A DNA stretch of 64,000 bases. Source: Curtobacterium sp. GC_Cur_3. Lineage in GTDB: Bacteria; Actinomycetota; Actinomycetes; Actinomycetales; Microbacteriaceae. Below the pieces are notes generated by a model that worked only from the letters and a program-made list of their open reading frames with translations, made no database searches and had not been told where the DNA came from. The DNA is taken from contig NZ_JALNUI010000006.1 in assembly GCF_026544205.1 (NCBI RefSeq), positions 62,001-126,000 of the forward strand, given 5' to 3'. Both the position numbers and the translations under genes were made by a program. This document shows, piece after piece, positions 26,969-35,987 of the stretch (position 1 is its first letter; every line of letters begins with the position of its first letter).

Positions 26969-27438
26969 GCGTCGGGCGCCCGGTTGGGGACGGGGAGCCC
27001 GGCCTCGTCCGCGGCGCCGAGGCGTTCGAGCAGGCCGGCGAGCAGGGCGATGTCGTCGTCGGACCAGCTGGCGATCCGCTCGTCGAGGGCGTCGCGGTGC
27101 AGCTGCACGGACCGTTCCAGCGCCGCGCACCCCGCCGGCGTCGCCTCGAGGGGCTTCGCGTTGCCGGTGCCGCCGTCGGTCGTCCGGATCAGGCCGGCGG
27201 CGAGGAGGCCGGCCAGCTGCCGGGAGATCGTCGAGCGGTTCAGGCGCAGGTAGCGGGCGATGTCGATGGCCATGCAGCCGGGATGCTCCACGACGAAGTC
27301 GACGAGCGACTGGTCGACGACGCTCAGCACGGCGTCGTTGCCGCGGGCACGGATGCTCGCGCGGCGCGTGATGCGCGAGAGCTCCGTGTAGGCGCGTCCG
27401 ATGTCAGCGTTGCGGACGTCGGACCTCGGGTGGTCCAT
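26965..27438 (-). CDS. MarR family transcriptional regulator
   Basis: This 157-residue winged-helix repressor has the DNA-recognition helix region IDIARYLRLNRSTISRQLAGLLAAGLIRTTDGG. The ATG at 27438 is preferred because GGAGG precedes it at the right spacing; an in-frame start 21 bases earlier lacks one. It is coupled to the phosphoesterase gene. The ligand is unknown. Confidence 0.88.
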   Translation of the reverse strand: MDHPRSDVRNADIGRAYTELSRITRRASIRARGNDAVLSVVDQSLVDFVVEHPGCMAIDIARYLRLNRSTISRQLAGLLAAGLIRTTDGGTGNAKPLEATPAGCAALERSVQLHRDALDERIASWSDDDIALLAGLLERLGAADEAGLPVPNRAPDA

Positions 27439-27526
27439 CGTGCCTCCAGCTTGTTGCACGCCGGTGGGCCGGCGCTCTTCCCCTGCCGGTCACAGTACCG
27501 GCAGCCCTGGTGCCCGCTCGGGGGCC

Positions 27527-27985
27527 TCAGCCGCGGATCGCCGCCTGGAGCTCGTCGATGTCGAGCTTCACCATCTGTCGCATCGCCTCGAAGGCGCGGG
27601 CGGCACCGGCCGGGTCACCGCCGGCGCTCATCAGCTCACCCCAGTTCGCCGGGGTCACCTGCCACGCGACACCCCAGGCGTCGGTGAGCCAGCCACACAT
27701 CGAGGGCGTGGCGCCGGCCTCGAGGAACGCGTCCCAGATCCGGTCGAGCTCCTCCTGGCCGTCGACGTCGATCTGGAACGAGATCGCGTCGGAGTGCGGG
27801 TGGCCGGGGCCGGCGTTCATCGCCCGGAACGGCTGTCCGTGCAGGCGGAACGCCACGACCATGGTGGAGCCGTCGGGGAGGCGTTCGACGTGGTCGACCG
27901 AGGAGTCCGGGACCACCGACGCGTAGAAGGTGGCGGCCTCCTCGGCCTGTCCGTCGAACCAGAGGAAGGGGACGATCTGCTGCAC
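27527..27985 (-). CDS. VOC family protein (PhnB-like)
   Basis: This 152-residue protein has the PhnB/3-demethylubiquinone-type glyoxalase fold (VPFLWFDGQAEEAATFYASVV ... DSSVDHVERLP). Such proteins are dimeric and usually of unknown substrate. The start is GTG, with AGGAC upstream. It lies 22 bp after the GNAT gene on the same strand and may be cotranscribed with it. Confidence 0.85.
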   Translation of the reverse strand: MQQIVPFLWFDGQAEEAATFYASVVPDSSVDHVERLPDGSTMVVAFRLHGQPFRAMNAGPGHPHSDAISFQIDVDGQEELDRIWDAFLEAGATPSMCGWLTDAWGVAWQVTPANWGELMSAGGDPAGAARAFEAMRQMVKLDIDELQAAIRG

Positions 27986-28007
27986 GGGCTGGTCCTGTCG
28001 AACGTGC

Positions 28008-28304
28008 TCAGTCCGCGACGTTGCGGCTGAGGAGCGGGGTCTTCTCGGGGTGTTCGTCGAACCACGTGCCGACGAACCAGCACATCGGGACGATGCGCTT
28101 GTCGTTCCTGGCCTCGACGTCGTCCACCGCGTACGCGACGAGCTCGCCGGCGTACCCGTGCCCACGGTGCGCGGGCACCGTGTACGTGTGCGGGAACGTG
28201 ACGGCGTCGTCGTTCTCGCGGTAGTCGAGGACGCTCACGAGTGCACCGTCGACGTACATCGCGTACCGATGCTGGTCGGCTTCGTCGCGGAACTCGTGTG
28301 CCAT
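28008..28304 (-). CDS. short GNAT-fold N-acetyltransferase (YjdJ-like)
   Basis: This 98-residue protein fits the short GCN5-related acetyltransferase family: RYAMYVDGALVSVLDYRE, then the acetyl-CoA loop VPAHRGHGYAGELVAYAVDDV and PMCWFVGTWFDEHPE. It is complete for this sub-family. The acceptor is unknown. It diverges from the F420-reductase-like gene. Confidence 0.87.
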   Translation of the reverse strand: MAHEFRDEADQHRYAMYVDGALVSVLDYRENDDAVTFPHTYTVPAHRGHGYAGELVAYAVDDVEARNDKRIVPMCWFVGTWFDEHPEKTPLLSRNVAD

Positions 28305-28355
28305 GTCGCCATCATGCCTCGGAATGCGTCAGGGGGCACGGCGTTGACTCCAGGC

Positions 28356-29003
28356 ATGACGACCATCGGCATCATCGGAGCAGGCAACATCGGATCAGCG
28401 CTGGCACGGCTGGCGGTGCAGAACGGGTACGACGTCGCGATCGCGAACTCGCGCGGACCGGAGACGCTCACGGACCTCGTGTCCGAACTGGGCGACCGTG
28501 CGCGTGCGGTCACGCGTGACGAGGCGGCAGCAGCTGGCGACCTCGTCGTGGTGACGGTGCCGCTCGCCGCGATCGAGAGCATCCCGGTCGAGCCGCTCGT
28601 CGGCAAGGTCGTGATCGACACGAACAACTACTACCCGGAGCGCGACGGTCACATCCAGGCGCTCGACGACGAGACCACCACGACGGCGGAGCTGCTGCAG
28701 GACCACCTGCCCGGCGCCCGCGTCGTGAAGGCCTTCAACCACATCTACGCGCCCGACCTGCCCGCGCAGGGCTCACCTCGCGGGACGCAGCACCGTCGTG
28801 CGCTGATCGTCGCCGGGGACGACGCCGAGGCGAAGCAGACCGTGGCGGACCTCATCGACGAGTTCGGCTTCGAGCCGGTCGACATCGGCGCGCTGTCCGA
28901 GGGATGGCGCATCCAGCGCGACACCCCCGGCTACACGCAGCAGTTCGACGCGCTCCAGCTCGAGCAGGCCGTGGCGGACGCGAAGCGCTACCGGGACATG
29001 TGA
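28356..29003 (+). CDS. NADPH-dependent F420 reductase-like oxidoreductase
   Basis: This 215-residue Rossmann-fold protein starts TIGIIGAGNIGSALARL and contains VIDTNNYYPERDG and VVKAFNHI, as in F420H2:NADP oxidoreductase-like proteins (YrrL/FNO family). Cofactor F420 use is not proven; many such genes lie in organisms using only NADP. It stands alone and ends in a strong bidirectional hairpin. Confidence 0.85.
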   Translation: MTTIGIIGAGNIGSALARLAVQNGYDVAIANSRGPETLTDLVSELGDRARAVTRDEAAAAGDLVVVTVPLAAIESIPVEPLVGKVVIDTNNYYPERDGHIQALDDETTTTAELLQDHLPGARVVKAFNHIYAPDLPAQGSPRGTQHRRALIVAGDDAEAKQTVADLIDEFGFEPVDIGALSEGWRIQRDTPGYTQQFDALQLEQAVADAKRYRDM

Positions 29004-29016
29004 CCCACCCGCACAC

Positions 29017-29063
29017 ACGACGAGGGGCCGGACACGCTGCACGCGTGCCCGGCCCCTCGTCGT
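29017..29063. terminator. bidirectional hairpin terminator
   Basis: Arms of 15 bp plus 5 bp with one mismatch (29017-29037 and 29043-29063) lie between two convergent genes, ending both transcripts. Confidence 0.85.
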
Positions 29064-29082
29064 CCGCGGTCCGGAGACCAGG

Positions 29083-30051
29083 TCAGGCCGCGTCGAACAC
29101 GACCGTCATCTCGGCGAGGTCGTCCTCGCTCGGCACCCACGCGGTGCCGGCGTCGACGTTCTGCGTGATCTGCTCCGGCCGCGTCGCCCCCGCGATGACG
29201 CTGGTGAGCCCGGGCTGCGCGAGGAGCCAGGCGAAGGTGGCCTGCAGCATCGTGACGCCCCGCTCGTCGCAGAAGCGCTGGTACTCCTCAAGCACGTCCC
29301 ACGGGGCGGAGTCGAGCAGCTCGGGCTTCAGTCGGGTCAGACGGCCGTCCTGGGGGCGGTCGCCGCGGGTGTACTTGCCGCTGAGCAGCCCGTTGTACAG
29401 CGGGAAGAAGGGCAGGAACCCGAGCGCGTACGCCCGGACCGCTGGCAGCACCTCGGCCTCGACGGCACGGGACAGCGGGCTGTACTCGTTCTGCGCGGAG
29501 ACGAACGCGGTGGTGCCGGCGATGGACGCGGTGAGCTCGGCCTCGGCGATCTGCCACCCGGCGAAGTTCGAGTGTCCGACGTAGCGGATCTTGCCCTCGC
29601 GCACCAGGTCGTCGAGGACCGAGAGGGTCTCCTCGATCGGCGTCACCGAGTCCGGGCGGTGCATCTGGTACAGGTCGATCCAGTCCGTGCCGAGGCGCCG
29701 CAGGGACGACTCCACAGCGAGCCGCACGTAGCGCCGGGACCCGCGCACGCCCCAGTCGGGACCGTTCGCCCCGCCCATGTCCATGCCGAACTTCGTCGCG
29801 AGCACGACCTCGTCCCGGCGACCCGCGATCGCGGCCCCGAGCATCGTCTCCGACTGCCCCGGTGTCCCGCCGTAGATGTCCGCCGTGTCCAGCAGGGTGA
29901 CGCCGGCGTCGAGCGCCGCGTGCACGACGGCGTCGGTGCCCTCCTGCGTCTCGGTCACCGTCCCCGGTCTGCCGAAGTTGTTGCAGCCGAGTCCGACGGT
30001 GGAGACGACGAGCCCCGAGGGGCCGAGAGGACGGTGTTCGATGCCGGTCAT
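29083..30051 (-). CDS. aldo/keto reductase
   Basis: This 322-residue NADPH-dependent oxidoreductase has the AKR pattern: VSTVGLGCNNFG, catalytic Asp and Tyr in LLDTADIYGGTPGQSE, the Lys in VVLATKFG, and His in IDLYQMHRPD. It is a TIM barrel of the AKR5/YdbC-like group, typically reducing small carbonyl compounds. The substrate cannot be told. It diverges from the proline-rich membrane protein gene. Confidence 0.92.
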   Translation of the reverse strand: MTGIEHRPLGPSGLVVSTVGLGCNNFGRPGTVTETQEGTDAVVHAALDAGVTLLDTADIYGGTPGQSETMLGAAIAGRRDEVVLATKFGMDMGGANGPDWGVRGSRRYVRLAVESSLRRLGTDWIDLYQMHRPDSVTPIEETLSVLDDLVREGKIRYVGHSNFAGWQIAEAELTASIAGTTAFVSAQNEYSPLSRAVEAEVLPAVRAYALGFLPFFPLYNGLLSGKYTRGDRPQDGRLTRLKPELLDSAPWDVLEEYQRFCDERGVTMLQATFAWLLAQPGLTSVIAGATRPEQITQNVDAGTAWVPSEDDLAEMTVVFDAA

Positions 30052-30152
30052 GCTCCGACCGTACCGGCGCGACCCCGGAACTGGGGCTGCGCCAGGACCA
30101 CGTTCTCCGGCTAGAACTGACGGTGGATCCGCCGACGGAGGGAACAGCACAC

Positions 30153-31241
30153 GTGGCGTCGCACCGCATGCCCGATTCCGATCGACCCCGCCGGCCCGTC
30201 CCGGCCTGGGTGACGGCCCCCTACGTCGAGGGCGCCCAGGGCAGCACCGTCCTGGAGGCCCCCCTCGCCTCCGCCACGACCGCTCCGGCCGCGCAGACCG
30301 CCGGGTCCACCCCGGCGCACGGCACCCCCGTCTCCGCGCCGGCTCCGCTGAGCGCGCCCGATGCCGCGCACCCCGAGATCGTCGTCCCGGACTACATGCC
30401 GTCCGAGGAGCACCTGCCGCCAGCCCCCACGTCGCCGACGGTCCACACTCGTCCGTTCGACCGCGCCACCGAGTTCCCCGCCCCCGTCTCCCCCGTCGAC
30501 GCTGCTGCCGCCACGACCCCCGGAGCACGTCCGGACGCCCTCGTCGGTGCCGGCATGAGCGCTCCCGCACCGACGGCGGTGCACGCCGGACCGATCGTCC
30601 CGCGGACCGGACAGCCGCGGTTCTCCGTCCCCGGCCTGGAACACCTCGTCGTCGACGGCACCGACTCCGAGCCCTCCGGACCCGTTGGCTACCGCACGCC
30701 CCGCCGCTTCGCCCACCAGCAGGGCGCCGTCGCCGCAGCCGCCGTGGCCCCCACGCCGACCACCTCCTCCACCCAGGTGCTCGCCGCACCCCCCGTCACC
30801 GCCCCGGCGGTGTCCGCGCCGTCCGCGGCCGGCACCGCGACGGCGGCGACCGGGTCCGTGGAGGCCGAGCCGAGCCTCCCGTCCGGTGCGCCGACCGGAT
30901 CGGCGACGCGACGTGCCGCGATCGGGGCGACCCCTGGTGCCGTGTTCGGCGCGGTGGCCGCCCTCGCGACGACCGGTCTGGCGGCCTGGTGGTTCACCGC
31001 TCCCGCGACCGTGCACGTCGTCGGGCTGGTGCTCGGCCTGATCGCACTCGTCTGCTCGGTGGCGACCCTGCGGAACCCCGCGGTCACGTGGCAGCGGCCG
31101 GTCGCCCTGCTCGGGGCGGTGCTCGGCGGTGTCGGGACCCTCGTGCTGCTGTGGGCGGTCGCGAGCGCGGTGCTGCCGATGGCCGGCGTGACGCTGCCCG
31201 ACATCACGGGCACGGGCGTCGTCCCCACGCTCGCGCCCTGA
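30153..31241 (+). CDS. proline/alanine-rich membrane protein (362 aa)
   Basis: I recognise no family. The first 250 residues are rich in Pro, Ala and Thr without order. The last 105 have three hydrophobic segments (about 263-280, 286-305 and 318-342), so it is a membrane protein with a long disordered N-terminal arm. The GTG at 30153 is chosen for its GGAGGG upstream; an in-frame GTG 30 bases earlier lacks one. It is convergent with the LysR gene. Confidence 0.7.
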   Translation: MASHRMPDSDRPRRPVPAWVTAPYVEGAQGSTVLEAPLASATTAPAAQTAGSTPAHGTPVSAPAPLSAPDAAHPEIVVPDYMPSEEHLPPAPTSPTVHTRPFDRATEFPAPVSPVDAAAATTPGARPDALVGAGMSAPAPTAVHAGPIVPRTGQPRFSVPGLEHLVVDGTDSEPSGPVGYRTPRRFAHQQGAVAAAAVAPTPTTSSTQVLAAPPVTAPAVSAPSAAGTATAATGSVEAEPSLPSGAPTGSATRRAAIGATPGAVFGAVAALATTGLAAWWFTAPATVHVVGLVLGLIALVCSVATLRNPAVTWQRPVALLGAVLGGVGTLVLLWAVASAVLPMAGVTLPDITGTGVVPTLAP

Positions 31242-31257
31242 CGCGTCCCGCGCGTCA
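31239..31257. terminator. short inverted repeat between convergent stops
   Basis: TGACGCG and CGCGTCA (5-base gap) contain the stop codons of both convergent genes. It is short, so terminator activity is uncertain. Confidence 0.4.
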
Positions 31258-32112
31258 GACGGCGCGGACGACCCCGCGCGACAGGATCGCGTTGGTCAGG
31301 GCGTCGATCGGCTCGCGCTGCACGGTCGGGTTCGCGATCAGGACGTAGTCGACGGCCGGCAGGTCGGGCAGCCCGAGTCGCTGCGACACCTTCACCAGGT
31401 CGGCGGGGATGAGTGAGTGCGGGAACACCGCCACCCCGATGCCCGCGCGGACGGCCGCCAGCACGCCGTTCACGTCGCGGGTGTTGCAGGTGATGCGCCA
31501 GGTGCGGCCGGCGGCCTCGAGCGCGTCGATCGCCATCTGCCGACTGATGCTCGGCGCCTGGTAGACGATGAGCGGCACGGGCTCGTCGCGCTCCACCGCG
31601 ATGCCGTCCTGCGCCATCCAGACCATCTGGTCCGTCGCGACGCGGGTGCCCTCGGCCGACTCCCCCGCCGTCTGCTTGATGAACACGAGGTCGAGCTGGC
31701 CGGCGTGCACCCGGCGGAGCAGCGGTGACGACTGGTTCACCGTCAGCTCGAGGTTCACCTGCGGGTGCAGGCGTCGGAAGTCCCGCAGGATGCGCGGCAA
31801 CTGGGTGATCGCGAGGTCGTCCGCCGCGCCGAACCGGAGCCGTCCGCGTGTCGCCGAGCCGGAGAAGTAGGCGTCCGCGGTGGCGTGTGCCGCGAGGATC
31901 GTCCGCGCGAACCCGGCCATCGCGTCGCCGTTGTCCGTCAGGGTCACGCCCCGGGTGTCCCGCGCCACGAGGGTCCTCGACACGGCGGTCTCGAGCCGCC
32001 GGACGTGCTGCGACACCGTGGGCTGGCTGATGCCGAGGCGCGCTCCCGCCTGCGTGAAGCTGCGGGTCTCGGCGACCGCGAGGAAGGTCTGCAGGAGCAC
32101 GGGATCGATCAC
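31255..32112 (-). CDS. LysR family transcriptional regulator
   Basis: This 285-residue LTTR has an N-terminal winged helix (LLQTFLAVAETRSFTQAGARLGISQPTVSQHVRRLE) and a periplasmic-binding-like effector domain from about residue 90. The GTG at 32112 follows GGAGGG at the right distance; an ATG 27 bases earlier does not have one. It is divergent from the MFS exporter gene 133 bp away, its most likely target. Confidence 0.92.
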   Translation of the reverse strand: MIDPVLLQTFLAVAETRSFTQAGARLGISQPTVSQHVRRLETAVSRTLVARDTRGVTLTDNGDAMAGFARTILAAHATADAYFSGSATRGRLRFGAADDLAITQLPRILRDFRRLHPQVNLELTVNQSSPLLRRVHAGQLDLVFIKQTAGESAEGTRVATDQMVWMAQDGIAVERDEPVPLIVYQAPSISRQMAIDALEAAGRTWRITCNTRDVNGVLAAVRAGIGVAVFPHSLIPADLVKVSQRLGLPDLPAVDYVLIANPTVQREPIDALTNAILSRGVVRAV

Positions 32113-32136
32113 GGTGGGCCCTCCGGTCGTGCAGGT

Positions 32137-32183
32137 CATTCGAGAACGCAATGGACTGATAGCCACCATACGGGTGTCGAATG
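32137..32183. promoter_or_regulatory. inverted repeat in the lysR/MFS divergent region
   Basis: CATTCGA (32137-32143) and TCGAATG (32177-32183) are perfect 7 bp arms 33 bp apart between the divergent genes. It is a candidate LTTR binding site. Confidence 0.4.
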
Positions 32184-32245
32184 GGTCGGCAGCAACTAGT
32201 TTTGGACGGGTACCTTCCCGCCCTCGACCGCCGGAGAGCCCCACT

Positions 32246-33571
32246 GTGAGCGCGTCATCGACGACCCTCCACCCGCCCACCGAACCGCTCCCGATCCAGG
32301 CAACGCGCCCGCCGTGGCGGCACACCCTGATCGCCCTGTCCGTCCCGAACTTCCGCCTGTTCACCGCGACGAACCTGGTCGCGATGACCGCCGGCTGGAT
32401 GCAGCGCATCGCGCAGGACTGGCTCGTCCTCCAGCTCACCGGCTCCGTGGCGCAGGTCGGCATCACCGTCGCGTGCCAGTTCGCGCCGATGCTGCTGTTC
32501 GGGCTCTTCGGCGGCGTCCTCGTCGACCGGTTCTCCAAGCGGGCGCTGATGATGATCACGCAGGGTGCCTTCGCGCTGCTCTCCGCACTGCTCGCCGTCC
32601 TGACCCTGACCGGGGTGGTGCAGGCGTGGCACATCTGGGTCATCGCCTTCGTGGTAGGCATGGTCACCGTGATCGACAACCCGGCACGCCAGGTGTTCGT
32701 CACCGAGATCGTCGGGCACAAGCACCTGCGGAACGCCATCAGCGTGAACTCGTCGGTGTTCCAGCTCGGCGGGATGATCGGCCCGGCCCTGTCCGGCGCG
32801 CTGCTCGTGGCCGTCGGTGCGGGATGGTCGTTCGGCGTCAACGCCGTCGCCTGCGTGGCCGTGGTCGTGACGCTCGGGTTCCTCCGCGTGTCCGAGCTGC
32901 ACCGCACCCCGGCAGCGCCCCGCGGCAAGGGACAGCTCCGCGAGGGGCTCCGCTACGCCGTCAGCAAGCCCACGATCATCGTGCCCGTGATCCTGGTGGC
33001 GTTCTTCTCGGTCTTCGCGCTGACGATGCCCGTGCTGCTGTCGGCCTTCGCGTCACAGGTGTACGACGTCGGCGCCGGAGGCTACGGCCTGTTCAACTCC
33101 GCCGTCGCGGTCGGTGCCCTGGTCGGGGCCCTGCTGTCGACCCGGCGCGCGGTGGTCCGGCTGCGCACGATCGTCGGCGGGGTGTTCTGGACGGGGATCC
33201 TGCTCGTGGTGTCCGGCTCGATCCCCGTGATCGCCCCGTTCACCGTGATGCTCGTCGCCGTGGGGATGTCGCAGCTGCTGTTCCAGACCGCGTCGAACTC
33301 CATGGTGCAGCTGTCCTCGAACACGGCGATCCGCGGCCGGGTGATGTCGCTCTACATCCTCGTGCTGCTCGGCGGCCAGGCCATCGGCGGGCCGCTCATG
33401 GGCCAGGTGGTCGACCACTTCGGCGCCCACGTGGGGATGATGGTCGCCGGCGGGGTGCCCGCGGCGGCCGCCGCCGTCATCGGCGTGGTGCTCGCCCGGC
33501 GGGGCGGCTTCCACCTGGCGGTCCGGATGCGGCACCACATGCCGCTCCCCGCGATCGTCGGTCACCGCTGA
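32246..33571 (+). CDS. MFS transporter (MFS_3, exporter type)
   Basis: This 441-residue inner-membrane transporter has about 12 hydrophobic segments and fits the MFS_3/EntS-like export family. Signatures are GWMQRIAQDWLVLQLTGS, the loop motif A-type GGVLVDRFSKRALMM and DNPARQVFVTEIVG. It probably exports a small toxic or signalling compound. The GTG start has CGGAGA upstream. A strong terminator follows. Confidence 0.92.
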   Translation: MSASSTTLHPPTEPLPIQATRPPWRHTLIALSVPNFRLFTATNLVAMTAGWMQRIAQDWLVLQLTGSVAQVGITVACQFAPMLLFGLFGGVLVDRFSKRALMMITQGAFALLSALLAVLTLTGVVQAWHIWVIAFVVGMVTVIDNPARQVFVTEIVGHKHLRNAISVNSSVFQLGGMIGPALSGALLVAVGAGWSFGVNAVACVAVVVTLGFLRVSELHRTPAAPRGKGQLREGLRYAVSKPTIIVPVILVAFFSVFALTMPVLLSAFASQVYDVGAGGYGLFNSAVAVGALVGALLSTRRAVVRLRTIVGGVFWTGILLVVSGSIPVIAPFTVMLVAVGMSQLLFQTASNSMVQLSSNTAIRGRVMSLYILVLLGGQAIGGPLMGQVVDHFGAHVGMMVAGGVPAAAAAVIGVVLARRGGFHLAVRMRHHMPLPAIVGHR

Positions 33572-33577
33572 CGCGGC

Positions 33578-33619
33578 GGACGGGAGGCTCGTGGCGGGCC
33601 CGCCCCGAGCCTCCCGTCC
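33578..33619 (+). terminator. hairpin terminator after the MFS gene
   Basis: Perfect 14 bp arms (33578-33591 and 33606-33619) lie 6 bp after the stop. Confidence 0.85.
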
Positions 33620-33658
33620 GGTGGGCGGTGCGGTGCGGCTCCGCTGCCGCCGCACCGT

Positions 33659-33704
33659 GCAACGGACACCGCACCGCGCTGGTGCGTGGTGCGGTGTCCG
33701 TTGC
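33659..33704. repeat. second strong hairpin, 17 bp arms
   Basis: GCAACGGACACCGCACC (33659-33675) pairs perfectly with 33688-33704. It lies 26 bp before the stop of the convergent NmrA-like gene, so it probably ends that transcript. Confidence 0.8.
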
Positions 33705-33729
33705 GGAGTTCTGTGCGGGGGCGGGTGGG

Positions 33730-34377
33730 TCAGTAGGCGACGGCGAAGCGCGCCTGGTGGTGCGCCGGCGTCTCGATCTCGTCGACGAACGCGATGGCGA
33801 AGTCGGCGCCGGAGACCTCCGAGTTGCCCTCGGCGTCCGTGAGCAGCAGGTCGTCGCTCGTGCGGTAGGTGCCGAGGCGCTCGCCCGGGTTGAAGCTGCC
33901 GAAGGCGGCGGCGGGGCTGACGTAGAACCAGTCGACGTCGGTGTCCGACGCGCGGAGGGCGTCGAGGACCTGGCCGTGGCTCTTGGCCTCGCCCTTGAAG
34001 GCGTCCGGGAACTCGGGGGTGTCGTAGAGGGCCGGGCCGCCGTCGGCGACGAGCAGCGAGCCCGCTCCGCCGACGATGCCGAGCCGTGCGCCGGCAGCCG
34101 AGGCGGCGTCGACGAAGTGCTGGAAGCGGTCCTTGAGCTCGCTGCCGTCCGACTGGACCGCGTGGAGTGCCACGACGACGACGTCGGCGCCCTTGGTGAC
34201 CTCGGCCACGAAGTCGGCGTCGAACGCGTCACCCTGCGCGAGGGTGAGGCCGTCGGCGGGGTCGAGCTTGGAGGTGTCGCGCGCGACGGCGACGACCTGG
34301 TGGCCGCGGGAGAGGGCCTCGTGGGTGATGGCGGAGCCGGCGTAGCCGGTGCCTCCGAAGACGACGATCGTGGACAT
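33730..34377 (-). CDS. NAD(P)-binding oxidoreductase, NmrA/YwnB-like
   Basis: This 215-residue Rossmann-fold protein starts STIVVFGGTGYAGSAITHEALSRGHQVVAVAR, the dinucleotide-binding fold of the SDR_a5 (YwnB) group. The catalytic Tyr-x3-Lys is not evident. AGGAG precedes the ATG. It diverges from an HxlR-type regulator whose operator lies between them, and a quinone-reductase-like gene follows that regulator. Confidence 0.88.
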   Translation of the reverse strand: MSTIVVFGGTGYAGSAITHEALSRGHQVVAVARDTSKLDPADGLTLAQGDAFDADFVAEVTKGADVVVVALHAVQSDGSELKDRFQHFVDAASAAGARLGIVGGAGSLLVADGGPALYDTPEFPDAFKGEAKSHGQVLDALRASDTDVDWFYVSPAAAFGSFNPGERLGTYRTSDDLLLTDAEGNSEVSGADFAIAFVDEIETPAHHQARFAVAY

Positions 34378-34429
34378 GCGTGCTCCTGGTTCGGTTGGTG
34401 CGGACGTGCTCGCCCCACTGTATGCGCGA

Positions 34430-34444
34430 TACTCTCTTTGAGTA
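34430..34444. promoter_or_regulatory. candidate HxlR-type operator
   Basis: TACTC-TCTTT-GAGTA is a perfect 5-5-5 inverted repeat (also readable as TACT-N7-AGTA) in the divergent region. This spacing is like operators of DUF24 redox repressors such as YodB. Confidence 0.6.
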
Positions 34445-34478
34445 AGTAGGCACCTCGCGGTGCGTGACGGAGGTCGAC

Positions 34479-34844
34479 GTGCGTGTTCTGGAGTACAGCC
34501 CCTACGCGGCGGACTGCCCCTCGCGGCAGCTGCTCGACCGGATCGGCGACCGGTGGAGCGTGCTGGTGATCGGCACGCTCGCCGACGGGCCGGTGCGGTA
34601 CTCGGCGATCGCCGCGCGGGTGCAGGGCGTGTCGCAGAAGATGCTGACGCAGACGCTCCGGGCACTCGAGCGCGACGGCCTCGTGACGCGGACCGTCTTC
34701 CCCGAGGTCCCGCCGCGCGTCGAGTACGAGCTCACCGACGCTGGACGGTCGCTCCGCACGGTGCTGCAGCCCCTGGAGGACTGGGCGACGTCGCACATGG
34801 CCGCGGTGGCCGTGGCGCGTGAGGAGTACGACATGGCGCGGTGA
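34479..34844 (+). CDS. HxlR (DUF24) family transcriptional regulator
   Basis: This 121-residue winged-helix repressor has the HxlR pattern CPSRQLLDRIGDRWSVLVIGTLADGPVRYSAIAARVQGVSQKML. A cysteine near the N-terminus (Cys13) sits where redox- and electrophile-sensing members carry their sensing thiol. The GTG at 34479 has GGAGG six bases upstream and is preferred to an in-frame GTG 15 bases earlier. It probably represses the divergent oxidoreductase and perhaps the following quinone reductase. Confidence 0.9.
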   Translation: MRVLEYSPYAADCPSRQLLDRIGDRWSVLVIGTLADGPVRYSAIAARVQGVSQKMLTQTLRALERDGLVTRTVFPEVPPRVEYELTDAGRSLRTVLQPLEDWATSHMAAVAVAREEYDMAR

Positions 34845-34950
34845 GCGGGGCGGGCGTGCCGCCTGGGCGGGCGCGGGCGGGCGGGCCGCCGTGCCCGGTG
34901 GCGCCACCGTTCCCGGTGTCCTCCACGGGCGGACGTGGTTGCGTGGAGAC

Positions 34951-35979
34951 ATGCAATCGATCGTCTACTCCCAGCCCGGTGACTCGTCCGTCCTCTCCCT
35001 CGTCGACCGGGACGTGCAGGAGCCCGGCCCCGGTGAGGTCCGCGTGCGCGTCGTCGTGTCCGGCGTCAACCCGACGGACTGGAAGGCCCGCGCCGGCGGC
35101 ACCTACGGCGACGGCCTGCCGTTCCCGGAGATCACGCCGAACCAGGACGGCGCCGGTGTCGTCGACGCGGTCGGCCCCGGGGTCGACGACCTCACCGTGG
35201 GTGACCACGTCTGGCTGTACATGGCCGCGGCGTCCCGGCCGACCGGCACGGCGCAGGAGTCCACCGTCGTGCCGGCGTCCCGCGCCGTCCGCCTGCCCGA
35301 CGGGGCCTCGTTCGACGTGGGCGCCTCGCTCGGCGTCCCCGCCATCACGGCCCACCGCGCGCTGACCACGCACGAGCAGGGGCCGACCCGCCTGGGCCCC
35401 GGTGCGCTCGAGGGCAGGACCGTCCTGGTCGCCGGCGGTGCCGGAGCCGTCGGGCACGCCGCGATCCAGCTCGCACGGTGGGCCGGCGCGACCGTCATCT
35501 CCACGATCAGCTCGGACGAGAAGGCCGCGCTGGCCTCGGCCGCCGGGGCACACCACACCGTGAACTACCGCTCGGACGACGCTGCCGGACAGATCCGCGC
35601 GATCGCGCCCGACGGTGTCGACATCGTCGTCGAGGTGTCCATCCCGCAGAACGCCGCTCTGGTTGCCGACGTCCTGGCGAACCACGGCGTCGTGTCGATC
35701 TACGCGAACAACGGTGGGGACGAGGCGCCGCTGCCGATCCGTCCGAACATGAGCATCAACGCGCGGTACCAGTTCCTGCTGCTCTACACGATCGGCGACG
35801 AGGCGCTCTCCGCGGCCGCCGAGGACATCACCGCGGCGCTGCGCGACGGGGGCCTCCCCGTGGGCGAGGACGCCGGACTGCCGCTGACGCGGTTCGCACT
35901 CGAGGACACCGCGGCGGCGCACGACGCCGTCGAGCAGGACACGGTCGGCAAGGTGCTCATCGACGTGCAGCCCGAGTAG
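34951..35979 (+). CDS. NADPH:quinone reductase-like zinc-independent alcohol dehydrogenase
   Basis: This 342-residue medium-chain reductase has the GroES-like fold (VNPTDWKARAGG) and Rossmann motif VLVAGGAGAVGHAAIQLARWAGA. The zinc-ligand cysteines of alcohol dehydrogenases are absent, so quinone or enone reduction is likely. It lies 106 bp downstream of the HxlR gene on the same strand. Confidence 0.9.
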   Translation: MQSIVYSQPGDSSVLSLVDRDVQEPGPGEVRVRVVVSGVNPTDWKARAGGTYGDGLPFPEITPNQDGAGVVDAVGPGVDDLTVGDHVWLYMAAASRPTGTAQESTVVPASRAVRLPDGASFDVGASLGVPAITAHRALTTHEQGPTRLGPGALEGRTVLVAGGAGAVGHAAIQLARWAGATVISTISSDEKAALASAAGAHHTVNYRSDDAAGQIRAIAPDGVDIVVEVSIPQNAALVADVLANHGVVSIYANNGGDEAPLPIRPNMSINARYQFLLLYTIGDEALSAAAEDITAALRDGGLPVGEDAGLPLTRFALEDTAAAHDAVEQDTVGKVLIDVQPE

Positions 35980-35987
35980 CGGACGGG

